Position numbers and translations under genes: made by a program
In this document: positions 7,211 to 13,644 of the stretch, piece after piece
How the letters are laid out: the number at the start of each line of letters is the position of its first letter
Position numbering within the stretch: the first letter of the stretch is position 1
The notes under the pieces: generated by a model
What the model was told of the DNA's origin: nothing
Database searches by the model: none
What the model saw: the letters and a program-made list of their open reading frames with translations, nothing else
Source of the DNA: JAHBVY01 sp964415255
Lineage (GTDB): Bacteria > Myxococcota_A > Polyangia > Polyangiales > Polyangiaceae
DNA length: 19,923 bases
Direction: 5' to 3'
Assembly: GCA_964415255.1 (NCBI GenBank)
Contig: CAYQAC010000098.1
Coordinates: forward strand, 1-19,923

Positions 7211-8431
7211 TCACTTGCTCTTGGGGAGGCCGAGCACGCGCTCGCCGATGATGTTGCGGAGGATCTCGCTGGTGCCGCCGCCGATGGTCATGCCAAAGCT
7301 GTTCATGAAGGCGCGCGGCCAGTCGCCGTCGTCCGGCGCGTGAGGGTCCCCGACCCACAGAGCGGCCTCTGGGCCCAAGACCTCGCAGCCGAGCTCCGCC
7401 AGGCGCTGCGCCCACTCGCTCATCACCAGCTTGTTCATCAGCGGCAGCGCCATGGGGCGCTCGGCGTTCAACGCGGGTGCTTCGCTGCGCGCCGCGGCCA
7501 GCGCCATCGCCTGCGCCTCGATCCAGGCCTGCACCACGCGATCGCGAAACACCGGATCACAGCTGACGGGCTGCCCATCACGTGTGGTGTTCGCGGCGAG
7601 CGCCGCCAGCGCCCCAGCGCGCTCCACGAAGCCCGCGGCGCGCTCCCGCCCCACGCCCTCGCCCGCGCCGCGCTCGAACATGAGCGTGGCCATGGCGATG
7701 TTCCAGCCCTCGCCCTCGGCGCCGAGCAGGGCATCCTTCGGCATCGGCGCCTCATCGAAGATCACCTGATTGAAGCCGCCCTCGCCGCTCAGCTTGACGA
7801 GCGGCTGGATGGTGACGCCCGGTGTATCCATCGGGAAAAGGAAGTAGGAGATGCCGGCGTATTTCCCCGCCTCGGGGTCAGTGCGCGCCATCAAGATCAT
7901 GAATTTCGCGAAGTGCGCCAGGGTGGTCCACACCTTGTGCCCCGTCACGCGGTAGCCCTCCTCGCTGGGCGCCGCTACGGCGCGCAGGCTGGCCAAGTCA
8001 GAGCCGCTGCCTGGCTCACTGAAGCCTTGGCACCAGATGTCGTCGGCGCTGAGGATCCCCGGGAGGAAGCGCCGCTTTTGCGCTTCGGTGCCGAAGGCGA
8101 GGATGGTCGGCCCCGCCCACTGCAGCGCGATCAGGTTGACCATGAAGGGCGCCCGGGCGCGCGCCAGCTCCTGCGCCACCACCCGGTGTTTATCAAGATC
8201 GACGCCCTGGCCGCCGTACTCCTTCGGGACGTCGAACCCGAGGTAGCCCGCGTCGTACACCTGCCGCTGCCAAGCGCGCAGGTAGTGAAACTGCTCTTCC
8301 GACTCCACCTCAAGGAAGCTGAGCGGCAGCTTGAAGCTCGGCTTCGGGGGCTGATGGGTAGCGATCCACGCCTTCACTTCCGCGCGGAAGGCCGCTAGCT
8401 CGTCGGACTCTGCGGGCTGGTAGCGACTCAT
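7211..8431 (-). CDS. Acyl-CoA dehydrogenase, probable catalytic subunit of the pair
   Basis: Oxidises an acyl-CoA to the trans-2-enoyl-CoA with FAD. The 406-residue chain has LGFDVPKEYGG at 64-74, the flavin-binding FSEPGSGSDLASL at 137-149, VTGHKVWTT at 162-170, and C-terminal GGGTSEILRNIIGERVLGLP at 384-403. The position before GT that holds the base in medium-chain enzymes is Gly. A Glu is instead present at 253 (LMFERG), matching the base position of isovaleryl-CoA dehydrogenase; this alignment is by eye. It is the first gene of a two-gene operon with the 388-aa dehydrogenase, 3 nt apart. TGGTAGGCT on the same strand ends 7 nt before the ATG, and there is no Shine-Dalgarno, which suggests a leaderless mRNA. 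Confidence 0.93.
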   Translation of the reverse strand: MSRYQPAESDELAAFRAEVKAWIATHQPPKPSFKLPLSFLEVESEEQFHYLRAWQRQVYDAGYLGFDVPKEYGGQGVDLDKHRVVAQELARARAPFMVNLIALQWAGPTILAFGTEAQKRRFLPGILSADDIWCQGFSEPGSGSDLASLRAVAAPSEEGYRVTGHKVWTTLAHFAKFMILMARTDPEAGKYAGISYFLFPMDTPGVTIQPLVKLSGEGGFNQVIFDEAPMPKDALLGAEGEGWNIAMATLMFERGAGEGVGRERAAGFVERAGALAALAANTTRDGQPVSCDPVFRDRVVQAWIEAQAMALAAARSEAPALNAERPMALPLMNKLVMSEWAQRLAELGCEVLGPEAALWVGDPHAPDDGDWPRAFMNSFGMTIGGGTSEILRNIIGERVLGLPKSK

Positions 8432-8438
8432 GCGCGAG

Positions 8439-8447
8439 AGCCTACCA
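8439..8447 (-). promoter_or_regulatory. Extended -10 element TGGTAGGCT before the acyl-CoA dehydrogenase operon
   Basis: On the minus strand TG-G-TAGGCT is followed by seven bases (CTCGCGC) and then the ATG. A start site 6-7 nt after the -10 would coincide with the A of ATG. The same TGnTAGGCT is found upstream of two other genes in this window. Confidence 0.5.
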
Positions 8448-8629
8448 GGGCGGGGCGGCGCGGTGCAGCCCCGGCGCGGCTCATCACTCGCGGAGCGCGG
8501 TAGGCCGATGGAGGCCGGGGCTGACTCCGAGGAGCGCTAGCCTGGCGGAGTGCAGCGCGGAGGAGAGCCAGGGGCCTACTCCGCGGACCGCTGGCTTGGC
8601 AGAGCGAGGGGTTTTGGGGGTTCGGGAGC

Positions 8630-8649
8630 GCCGCGCGGCGCCGCGCGGC
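8630..8649. repeat. 20-bp perfect palindrome
   Basis: GCCGCGCGGCGCCGCGCGGC is fully self-complementary and made of the nested half-unit CCGCGCGG. It lies midway in a divergent promoter spacer, so an operator role is possible, but pure G/C palindromes can arise by chance in such DNA. Confidence 0.7.
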
Positions 8650-8794
8650 ACCAAGGAGTCAACTTAGGCTGCCGTGGGGCGCAGCGCCAGAGTACCCTGC
8701 CGCCCGCAGTTCTTGGCGCTCGTGGCGCTGCGCACCGCAGCGGACGAGCTAAAAGTTCTAAGGGCTGACGAATCTTGGCTGAGGAGGACACGAC

Positions 8795-9995
8795 ATGATC
8801 GAGTGGAGCGAGCAGCACCTGCAAATCCGAGAGCTCGTGAGGCGGTTCGTCGAGGCGGAGATCCGCCCTAACCTGGAGGCGCTTGAGCACGGCGATGAGC
8901 CGCCCTACGGCGTGCTGCGCAAGCTGTTCGCCACCTTCGGGCTGAAGGAGATGGGCAAGCAGCGCTTCCACGCGGACCTAGCGCGCGCCGAGCGGGGCGA
9001 GTCGAAGACGGATGAGCCGAGGAGCGGGGGAGGCGACGCGGTGGCGCTCCAGCTGCTCCCGGTGATCGAGCTGAGTCGCTACTGCCCTGGGATGGTGACG
9101 GCGCTGGGGGTGAGCGTGGGGCTGACGGCTGGCGCCATCATGAAGAAGGGCACCCGCGCCCAGAAGGAGCGCTGGGCGCTCGACCTGCTCACCCTCGACA
9201 AGGTCGGCGCCTGGGCGATCACGGAGCCCGGCAGCGGCTCCGACGCCTTCGGGGGCATGAAGGCGACCGCGCGGCGTGACGGTGAGGGCTACGTGCTGAA
9301 CGGCTCCAAGACCTTCATCACCAACGGGCCCTACGCGGACACCGTGGTGTTCATCTGCAAGCTGGATGACGGCGCGGCGGAGGGCGCCCGCAAGGTGGTG
9401 AGCTTCGTGCTGGACCGCGGCACGCCCGGCCTCACCCAGAGCAAAGCGCTCCGCAAGATGGGCATGCACTCCTCCCCCACGGGGGAGCTGTTCTTGGAGG
9501 ACGTGCGCGTCGGGCGCGATCAGCTGCTCGGCGAGACTGAGGACACCAGCGCCCGCGCTGGCGCCAAGGAGACCTTCACGGCGGAGCGCACCGGCGTCGC
9601 GGCGATGGCGCTCGGCATCGTGGAGCAGTGTTTGAAGCTTAGCACGGCGTACGCCAAGGAGCGCGTGGCCTTCGGGCGACCCATCGGGGAATTTCAGCTG
9701 ATCCAGCTGAAGCTGGCGAAGATGGAGGTGGCGCGGATGAACATCCAGAACCTGGTCTACCGCATCATCGAGCTGGCGGAGGCGGGCAAGAGCATGGATC
9801 TGGCGGAGGCCTCCGCTTGCAAGCTCTACACCGCCGGCGCGGCGATGGAGGTGGCGCTGGAGGCGGTGCAGCTGTTCGGCGGCAACGGCTACATGGCTGA
9901 GTTCCAGGTGGAGCAGCTCGCGCGCGACGCCAAGGTGCTGCAAATCTACGGCGGCACGGACGAGATCCAGGTGTCGCAGATCGCACGCACGCTGC
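8795..9995 (+). CDS. Acyl-CoA dehydrogenase (3' end lost in assembly gap)
   Basis: A second type of FAD acyl-CoA dehydrogenase, unlike the pair at 6041-8431. ATG 8795 has AGGAGG 7 nt upstream. Visible motifs are WAITEPGSGSDAFGGMKATA at about 140-159 (flavin site), FITNGPYAD at 174-182, AERTGVAA with Glu264 at the isovaleryl-CoA-dehydrogenase-type base position, VAFGRPIGEFQ at 291-301, QLFGGNGYMAEF at 359-370 and IYGGTDEIQVSQIARTL at 384-400. The last of these is normally within a few residues of the end of the family. The gene runs into 100 Ns after codon 400, so only the final residues and stop are missing. The reading frame happens to stay open past the gap through tandem repeats; I do not count that as protein. 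An insertion-like segment rich in charged residues at 65-82 is unusual. Confidence 0.93.
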
Positions 9996-10095
9996 NNNNN
10001 NNNNNNNNNNNNNNNNNNNNNNNNNNNNNNNNNNNNNNNNNNNNNNNNNNNNNNNNNNNNNNNNNNNNNNNNNNNNNNNNNNNNNNNNNNNNNNN
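9996..10095. other. Assembly gap (100 N, length unknown)
   Basis: One hundred Ns, the usual placeholder for a gap of unknown size. It starts inside the last codons of the acyl-CoA dehydrogenase and ends exactly at a 63-bp tandem repeat, so the repeat probably caused the gap and extends into it. Confidence 0.95.
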
Positions 10096-10228
10096 TCAGC
10101 CGCTAGCTACACCGAGGAGACGGCGCGCAGTCAGCGGTGAACAGCTCGCGCACGCTGCTCAGCCGCTAGCTACACCGAGGAGACGGCGCGCAGTCAGCGG
10201 TGAACAGCTCGCGTACGCTGCTCAGCCG
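10096..10228. repeat. 63-bp tandem repeat, at least 2 copies
   Basis: Copies at 10096-10158 and 10159-10221 differ by one base (GCGCAC versus GCGTAC) and are followed by TCAGCCG of a third. The near identity suggests recent expansion. The unit includes CCGCT and AGCGG, which could pair within one copy. It lies in the convergent spacer after the acyl-CoA dehydrogenase. The rest of the spacer up to 10380 has no gene, only two palindromes. Confidence 0.92.
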
Positions 10229-10297
10229 GTAGTCGGCTCGATGCGCAGCTCGTGCGCGCCGCTGACCAGGTGCGCGGCTCACGAGCGCTGAACGCAG

Positions 10298-10329
10298 CGG
10301 GCTCCGTTTCCTTAAGGAAACGGAGCCCG
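10298..10329. terminator. 32-bp perfect palindrome, probable bidirectional terminator
   Basis: CGGGCTCCGTTTCCTT is followed directly by its exact reverse complement, giving a 16-bp arm hairpin centred on TTAA. It lies between convergent genes (acyl-CoA dehydrogenase and collagen-like lipoprotein), where a two-way terminator is expected. There is no T run on either side, so termination by this hairpin alone is uncertain. Confidence 0.6.
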
Positions 10330-10352
10330 GCGCCGTGGAGAGCACGGTGTCT

Positions 10353-10372
10353 GCGGCGCTGCGCAGCGCCGC
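10353..10372. terminator. 20-bp perfect palindrome at the lipoprotein 3' end
   Basis: GCGGCGCTGCGCAGCGCCGC is self-complementary and lies 9 bp beyond the lipoprotein stop codon. It is a second hairpin in the same convergent spacer. No T tract follows. Confidence 0.45.
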
Positions 10373-10381
10373 TATGGCGCG

Positions 10382-11782
10382 TCAGTCGACGTGCAAGGAC
10401 AGTCTGTAGGCGTTGTAGGCGGGCATGTAGTAGCCCGAGTCGGAGGGGAGGATGTTCACCCAGAGCTCGCCCTCTTGGGCGATGGTGTAGCTGAGCGTGT
10501 CCAGGTAGCCGCCATCAGTGGAGGCGGCCACGAGACCACCCGCGTCGTACACCTCGATCATCGTGTCGGTGCCCTGGACGCCGTAGGTGGTGATGTAGAG
10601 CGTTTTGCCCACGTCAGCCGCGCTGGCTGTGAAGCTGAACCAGTCTTCATCGGTCGGGCTCGAGAAGGTCGCGCCCTGAACGACAGCGGGCAGCGTCAGC
10701 GCGGTGGCCTCCGCGTCGCTGGCGTTGGGCTCGTCTTCGGTGAATCCAGTCGCCGGGATGGTGTTGACCGTCAGGTCTACGCTGGCCGTCGCCGAAGTGG
10801 AGTTCCAGAGCACCGCGTGGAGCGCGTCGTCACCGGCGTGACTGAGCCGAGACCCAGTGCCGCTCACCTGGGCGAAGCGGCCGGTGTTGAAGAGCCCCGC
10901 CAAGAAGCCGGAGCTGGCCGTGACGTCGACGATGTGGGTGCCTGAGGCGGGCACGATCTGGAGGTACTCGCTGGCGAGCGCCGCGAGGCCGCTCACGGTG
11001 TGGTCCGCGCTGATCTCGGTCGCGGTTCGCGCGGCGATGTCCACCACGTCCGGGGCAGGGAAGGTGTCAGGGCTGCTCCCGGTGCCGCTCACCACGGTCA
11101 GCGAGATGGTCCCAGGCGTGAAGTCCCCGTCGATCAGCAGGATGCCACTCACCTTGGTCGCGGTCACCTCCTCCACCTGAAACGCGGTGCCCAGGGGCGC
11201 CAGGACGTCGACGTTGGGGTAGTCGATGGGCGTGAAGAAGCCGTCGCCCGTCATGGTCGTGTCGAAGGCGCGCGAGCGATCGAGGTTGGTGATCTCCACC
11301 ACCGCGATGCTGCCTTGCGCGGCGTCGCCGAGCACCTCAACGGCGATGGGGGAGCTCACCTGGAAGCCGCCCGTGTAAACCAGCTCCTCGCTGCCGCTCG
11401 TCACCCGGACGTCACGGCGACCTTCGGCGGCACCCATGCCGATCTGGATCGTCGCGATCAGCGCGGTGGGGCTGGCGACGCGCACGTCACTCACGGTGAC
11501 ACCATCGCCGAAGCTGAGGGTGGAGCTGGCGTCCCACTCGGTGGCAAAACCGCTCAGTGTGACCTCCAGCGTCTGGCCCAAGAAGGCAGCGCCGGGGAAC
11601 ACCCCGCTCACGCTGGCCGAGCTGTTCTGGCCATCCTGACCGTCTTGGCCATCTTCGCCGTCTCGACCATCTTGCCCAGGCTGGCCGTCGACCCCGTTCT
11701 TGCCGTCAGCCCCATCGGAGCCCGAGCAACCCACGAACAGCGCCAGGCTGGCGACCGCGATCAGCGTCTTACGAATTTTCAT
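10382..11782 (-). CDS. Collagen-like lipoprotein with TIG-like and PPC-like domains
   Basis: Envelope lipoprotein, function unknown. The 466-residue chain begins MKIRKTLIAVASLALFVGC, a lipoprotein signal with lipobox LFVGC and Cys19. From about 24 to 55 it has ten Gly-X-Y triplets (GAD, GKN, GVD, GQP, GQD, GRD, GED, GQD, GQD, GQN), rich in Asp and Gln. Residues about 59-142 resemble a TIG/IPT beta-sandwich (GVFPGAAFLGQTLEVTLSGF, later RDVRVTSGSE). The C-terminal 120 residues (about 345-466) look like a bacterial pre-peptidase C-terminal (PPC) domain with EDEPNASDAE and DEDWFSF. No catalytic domain is visible, so a surface or adhesive role is inference. It is a single gene with a TAGGCT element and a stem-loop in its 5' region. 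The ATG follows GGGAATTGACAC, with AGGGA as a weak ribosome binding site. Confidence 0.87.
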   Translation of the reverse strand: MKIRKTLIAVASLALFVGCSGSDGADGKNGVDGQPGQDGRDGEDGQDGQDGQNSSASVSGVFPGAAFLGQTLEVTLSGFATEWDASSTLSFGDGVTVSDVRVASPTALIATIQIGMGAAEGRRDVRVTSGSEELVYTGGFQVSSPIAVEVLGDAAQGSIAVVEITNLDRSRAFDTTMTGDGFFTPIDYPNVDVLAPLGTAFQVEEVTATKVSGILLIDGDFTPGTISLTVVSGTGSSPDTFPAPDVVDIAARTATEISADHTVSGLAALASEYLQIVPASGTHIVDVTASSGFLAGLFNTGRFAQVSGTGSRLSHAGDDALHAVLWNSTSATASVDLTVNTIPATGFTEDEPNASDAEATALTLPAVVQGATFSSPTDEDWFSFTASAADVGKTLYITTYGVQGTDTMIEVYDAGGLVAASTDGGYLDTLSYTIAQEGELWVNILPSDSGYYMPAYNAYRLSLHVD

Positions 11783-11800
11783 GTGTCAATTCCCTGAGTT

Positions 11801-11837
11801 GGGCGCCGCGCACGTGGCGCGTAGCGCGAAGGCGCCC
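11801..11837 (-). promoter_or_regulatory. Stem-loop in the 5' leader of the collagen-like lipoprotein gene
   Basis: GGGCGCC (11801-11807) and GGCGCCC (11831-11837) can pair across 23 bases that themselves hold GCGC/GCGC pairings. The structure begins 18 bp upstream of the ATG, next to the ribosome binding site, so it could affect translation. No known riboswitch fold is recognised. Confidence 0.4.
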
Positions 11838-11865
11838 ACAGTGCCCCACATCGCCGGACATCGCC

Positions 11866-11871
11866 AGCCTA
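11866..11871 (-). promoter_or_regulatory. Candidate -10 (TAGGCT) of the lipoprotein gene
   Basis: TAGGCT on the minus strand, 83 bp before the ATG, matches the hexamer of three other candidate promoters here but lacks the upstream TG. It would give a leader of about 75 nt that includes the stem-loop at 11801-11837. Confidence 0.35.
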
Positions 11872-12126
11872 GGCGCAATTTTCCATCAAGCCTGTAGGCT
11901 GACTCCAGAGCGACGCCCCAATCGCGCTTATTTAACGGCCTATTGATGCAGGGGCTCGCAGCCACGTTTTTACCCAGAATGGAATTGATGGCGTGCGTAC
12001 GGCTGAGGAGCCGTTCATCGCTGGGCGCGCCCACGTGACGTGGACCTCACGTACGGTGAGCCATCGTCGAAGCCGGCGACCCACTCGGTGGGGCAGCCTG
12101 GCGGCGCCCATCAACCGGCGAACCAA

Positions 12127-12438
12127 TTACCGTATGCAAAAGCGCGGCGCGGTGATGCGCTCGCCGCGGCACTTTGGGCAGCGGCTGGGTGGCCTCGGTC
12201 GCGACCGGTCGCGGAACTCAAACTCACAGCCGAGGCAGCGCGCGGGTGAGATCTCCAGCTTCTCGCCGCTGGCCTTGAGGCTCCGCGCCAGGTGCTCCAG
12301 GTGGCCCGCGACCTCGCGCTCTGGGAGCCCTACCGCGCGTGACAGCTCCAGCGCCGTGCGCCAACCGTCGCGCAGCGCGCCCTCTAGCGCTCGCCGCGGC
12401 GTGGCCAAGCGCGCCTCGGGGCCCCCATCTTCGGTCAT
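12127..12438 (-). CDS. Small HTH/zinc-ribbon protein, predicted transcriptional regulator
   Basis: The 103-residue product has an N-terminal helical part with a helix-turn-helix look (TALELSRAVGLPEREVAGHLEHL, about 28-50; the start is WR) and a C-terminal zinc ribbon with C68-x2-C71 (CLGC) and C87-x2-C90 (CPKC). The fused layout matches the predicted regulators grouped as COG3357; DNA binding is inference. I choose ATG 12438 because its ATGA overlaps the TGA stop of the glutamine amidotransferase, the classic coupling arrangement; the frame is open further upstream to 12561 but that part lies inside the amidotransferase gene. No Shine-Dalgarno is seen, consistent with coupled translation. It ends in a Cys-Ile-Arg tail. 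What it might regulate is not shown by the window. Confidence 0.78.
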   Translation of the reverse strand: MTEDGGPEARLATPRRALEGALRDGWRTALELSRAVGLPEREVAGHLEHLARSLKASGEKLEISPARCLGCEFEFRDRSRPRPPSRCPKCRGERITAPRFCIR

Positions 12439-13310
12439 CCGGAGGCGAGCCTCGGCGGGACGGCGACCAGCGGCAGGTGACGCGGGCCAGCGCTCGGCTG
12501 GATGATGAGGCGAAGCCGGTAGTCCACCCCGATGGCGTCGCCCACCGCGAGCGGCTGCCACACGTTCTCACCTTGGAGCGGCTCGCTCGAGACGAGCAGG
12601 TGGTTCACGAACCCGCTCTGGGTGGGCGCCTCGCACTCCGCCGAGAGGCTGGGGCAGCGCTCCCGATCGGCACAGCGGCTCTTGTGGGTGCTGTAGTACA
12701 GCTCCTTACCGCCCTGGAGCGCCGCCATCACCTCACCGTCAGTCACCATGACGGTCAGCAAGGACTCCACGCCCGGGGCGTCACACACCTCCCGCACCCG
12801 CGCGCTGGTCGCGCGCAGCGCCGCGAGCACGTCCTCCACGCTGTGGCGGCGCGCGAGCGGCCCCACGCGTTGTAGCAGCGTGAGGAAGATGAAGAACATG
12901 ATCTCGCTGTCTGTCTCCCCGAGGATGAAGCGGCGCAGCGGGGGCACCACCTCCGAGAGCAAGGCGGCGCGCCGCTCCTCCAAGTTGGGGATGTCGCCGT
13001 TGTGCGCGAACACCCAGCGCCCGAACTGGAACGGGTGGCAGTTCAGTACGTTGTTCTGACCTTGGGTCGCCTTGCGCACGTGGGCGAGCACGGTCTCCGA
13101 GGAGACCACGCCGCTCAAGCGGTGAAACAGCTGATCGCCGAGCGCCGTGGTGGGGCTGCGGGTCACGTGGGGCGCGCCGTCCACGTAGAACGCCACCCCC
13201 CAGCCGTCTGGGTGCTGGTTGCTCTGCTCGCCGAGGGCGTTGTCAGCCTCCAGCAGTGAGCGGTGGACGCTGCTCTGGATGACGCTGCGGAAGCCGAATA
13301 GTCGACACAT
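12435..13310 (-). CDS. Class II glutamine amidotransferase (YafJ/GATase_4-like)
   Basis: Ntn-type glutaminase fold that releases ammonia from glutamine. The 291-residue protein starts MCRLFGF, with Cys2 as the N-terminal nucleophile after Met removal; this fixes the start at ATG 13310 although the frame is open to 13496. Further family marks are HPDGWG at 33-38, AHVRKAT at 76-82, NCHPF at 90-94, FAHNGDI at 101-107 and GETDSE at 131-136. There is no synthase domain, so it belongs with YafJ/EgtC-type stand-alone enzymes whose acceptor is often unknown. No egtB or egtD lies nearby, so an ergothioneine role is not supported. It overlaps the HTH/zinc-ribbon gene by 4 bases (ATGA). TGATAGGCT lies 28 nt upstream of the ATG. 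A Cys-rich insert (CADRERCPSLSAEC, 213-226) is unusual and may bind metal. Confidence 0.92.
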   Translation of the reverse strand: MCRLFGFRSVIQSSVHRSLLEADNALGEQSNQHPDGWGVAFYVDGAPHVTRSPTTALGDQLFHRLSGVVSSETVLAHVRKATQGQNNVLNCHPFQFGRWVFAHNGDIPNLEERRAALLSEVVPPLRRFILGETDSEIMFFIFLTLLQRVGPLARRHSVEDVLAALRATSARVREVCDAPGVESLLTVMVTDGEVMAALQGGKELYYSTHKSRCADRERCPSLSAECEAPTQSGFVNHLLVSSEPLQGENVWQPLAVGDAIGVDYRLRLIIQPSAGPRHLPLVAVPPRLASG

Positions 13311-13338
13311 AAGCCAGGTGCGCTCGCGCGCCAGCGTC

Positions 13339-13347
13339 AGCCTATCA
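13339..13347 (-). promoter_or_regulatory. Extended -10 element TGATAGGCT of the amidotransferase operon
   Basis: TG-A-TAGGCT on the minus strand, 28 nt before ATG 13310, implying a leader of about 20 nt. No convincing -35 hexamer is visible upstream. Confidence 0.5.
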
Positions 13348-13629
13348 CCCAGATCCGGCAGTGTGGCCTGATTTTGCGGTGAGGGTGCGCCCAGCAGCCG
13401 AGCAGGGTGCGCGCGTGCGCTCGGCGGCGATGCTCTCGAAGCAGCTGGTTTGGTGGAGGTTGCTCCGCGCAGGCGCTGAGCTTGTGGCGTGCCCATCGCG
13501 GTGCCGTCTAACCCCCCCCAAATAACGAAGCTCTCGTCGCATCAGGTGCCTGGCGCGGCGCGCGAACCCAGTCGCGCCCCTCGCACCCCGGGGCTCCTCA
13601 GCGCGCCCGCCGGGCGGCGCCTTGATCGG

Positions 13630-13638
13630 TGCTAGGCT
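13630..13638 (+). promoter_or_regulatory. Extended -10 element TGCTAGGCT before the thioredoxin-TPR gene
   Basis: TG-C-TAGGCT is followed by six bases (CCGCCA) and a GTG in frame with the thioredoxin-TPR protein. The placement is the same as before the acyl-CoA dehydrogenase operon and would give a transcript starting at the GTG. Confidence 0.5.
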
Positions 13639-13644
13639 CCGCCA

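Larger units (their letters stand above)
8432..8794. other. Divergent spacer between acyl-CoA dehydrogenase genes (363 bp)
   Basis: No credible gene. It holds the -10 of the minus-strand operon at 8439-8447, two imperfect copies of a GCTagCcTGGCgGAG-like string (about 8536 and 8590), a TTTTGGGGGTTC tract at 8612-8622, a 20-bp perfect palindrome at 8630-8649, and a plus-strand TAGGCT at 8665-8670. A less GC-rich stretch at 8750-8780 precedes the next gene and may hold its promoter. Confidence 0.7.
11783..12126. other. Spacer upstream of the lipoprotein gene (344 bp)
   Basis: No credible gene on either strand. Apart from the leader elements at 11801-11871 it contains a doubled ACATCGCC string near 11848-11864 and a comparatively AT-rich patch near 11925-11990. 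Several short open frames here look like chance. Confidence 0.6.
13311..13644. other. Divergent spacer (334 bp) between amidotransferase and thioredoxin-TPR genes
   Basis: No credible gene. It holds opposed extended -10 elements at 13339-13347 (-) and 13630-13638 (+) and a C8 tract at 13512-13519 within GTCTAACCCCCCCCAAAT, nearly the same string as at 1844-1860 in another divergent spacer. Confidence 0.7.

Noticed and set aside
6962..8398. A 478-codon open frame on the plus strand
   Set aside because: It is antisense to the two acyl-CoA dehydrogenase genes, has His/Arg/Ala-rich composition without domains, and is expected from third-position GC bias.
8550..8768. A 72-codon open frame in the divergent spacer
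   Set aside because: No ribosome binding site, no motif, and composition typical of chance frames in GC-rich DNA.
8978..9943. A 321-codon minus-strand open frame
   Set aside because: Antisense to a clear acyl-CoA dehydrogenase; composition is His/Leu/Arg-rich without motifs.
10096..10291. Open frame through the 63-bp repeats as a C-terminal extension of the acyl-CoA dehydrogenase
   Set aside because: The family ends a few residues after the QIARTL segment, and the frame across 100 Ns of unknown true length is meaningless.
11000..11797. A 265-codon plus-strand open frame
   Set aside because: Antisense to the collagen-like lipoprotein, which has a signal peptide and recognisable domains.
12435..13310. 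Ergothioneine amidohydrolase EgtC
   Set aside because: No egtA, egtB or egtD nearby and no EgtC-specific feature I can see; the general YafJ/GATase_4 assignment is safer.
13311..13496. Upstream in-frame extension of the glutamine amidotransferase by 62 codons
   Set aside because: The nucleophile must be Cys2 after the initiator Met, so MCRLFGF at 13310 is the start; the upstream part lies over the candidate promoter.
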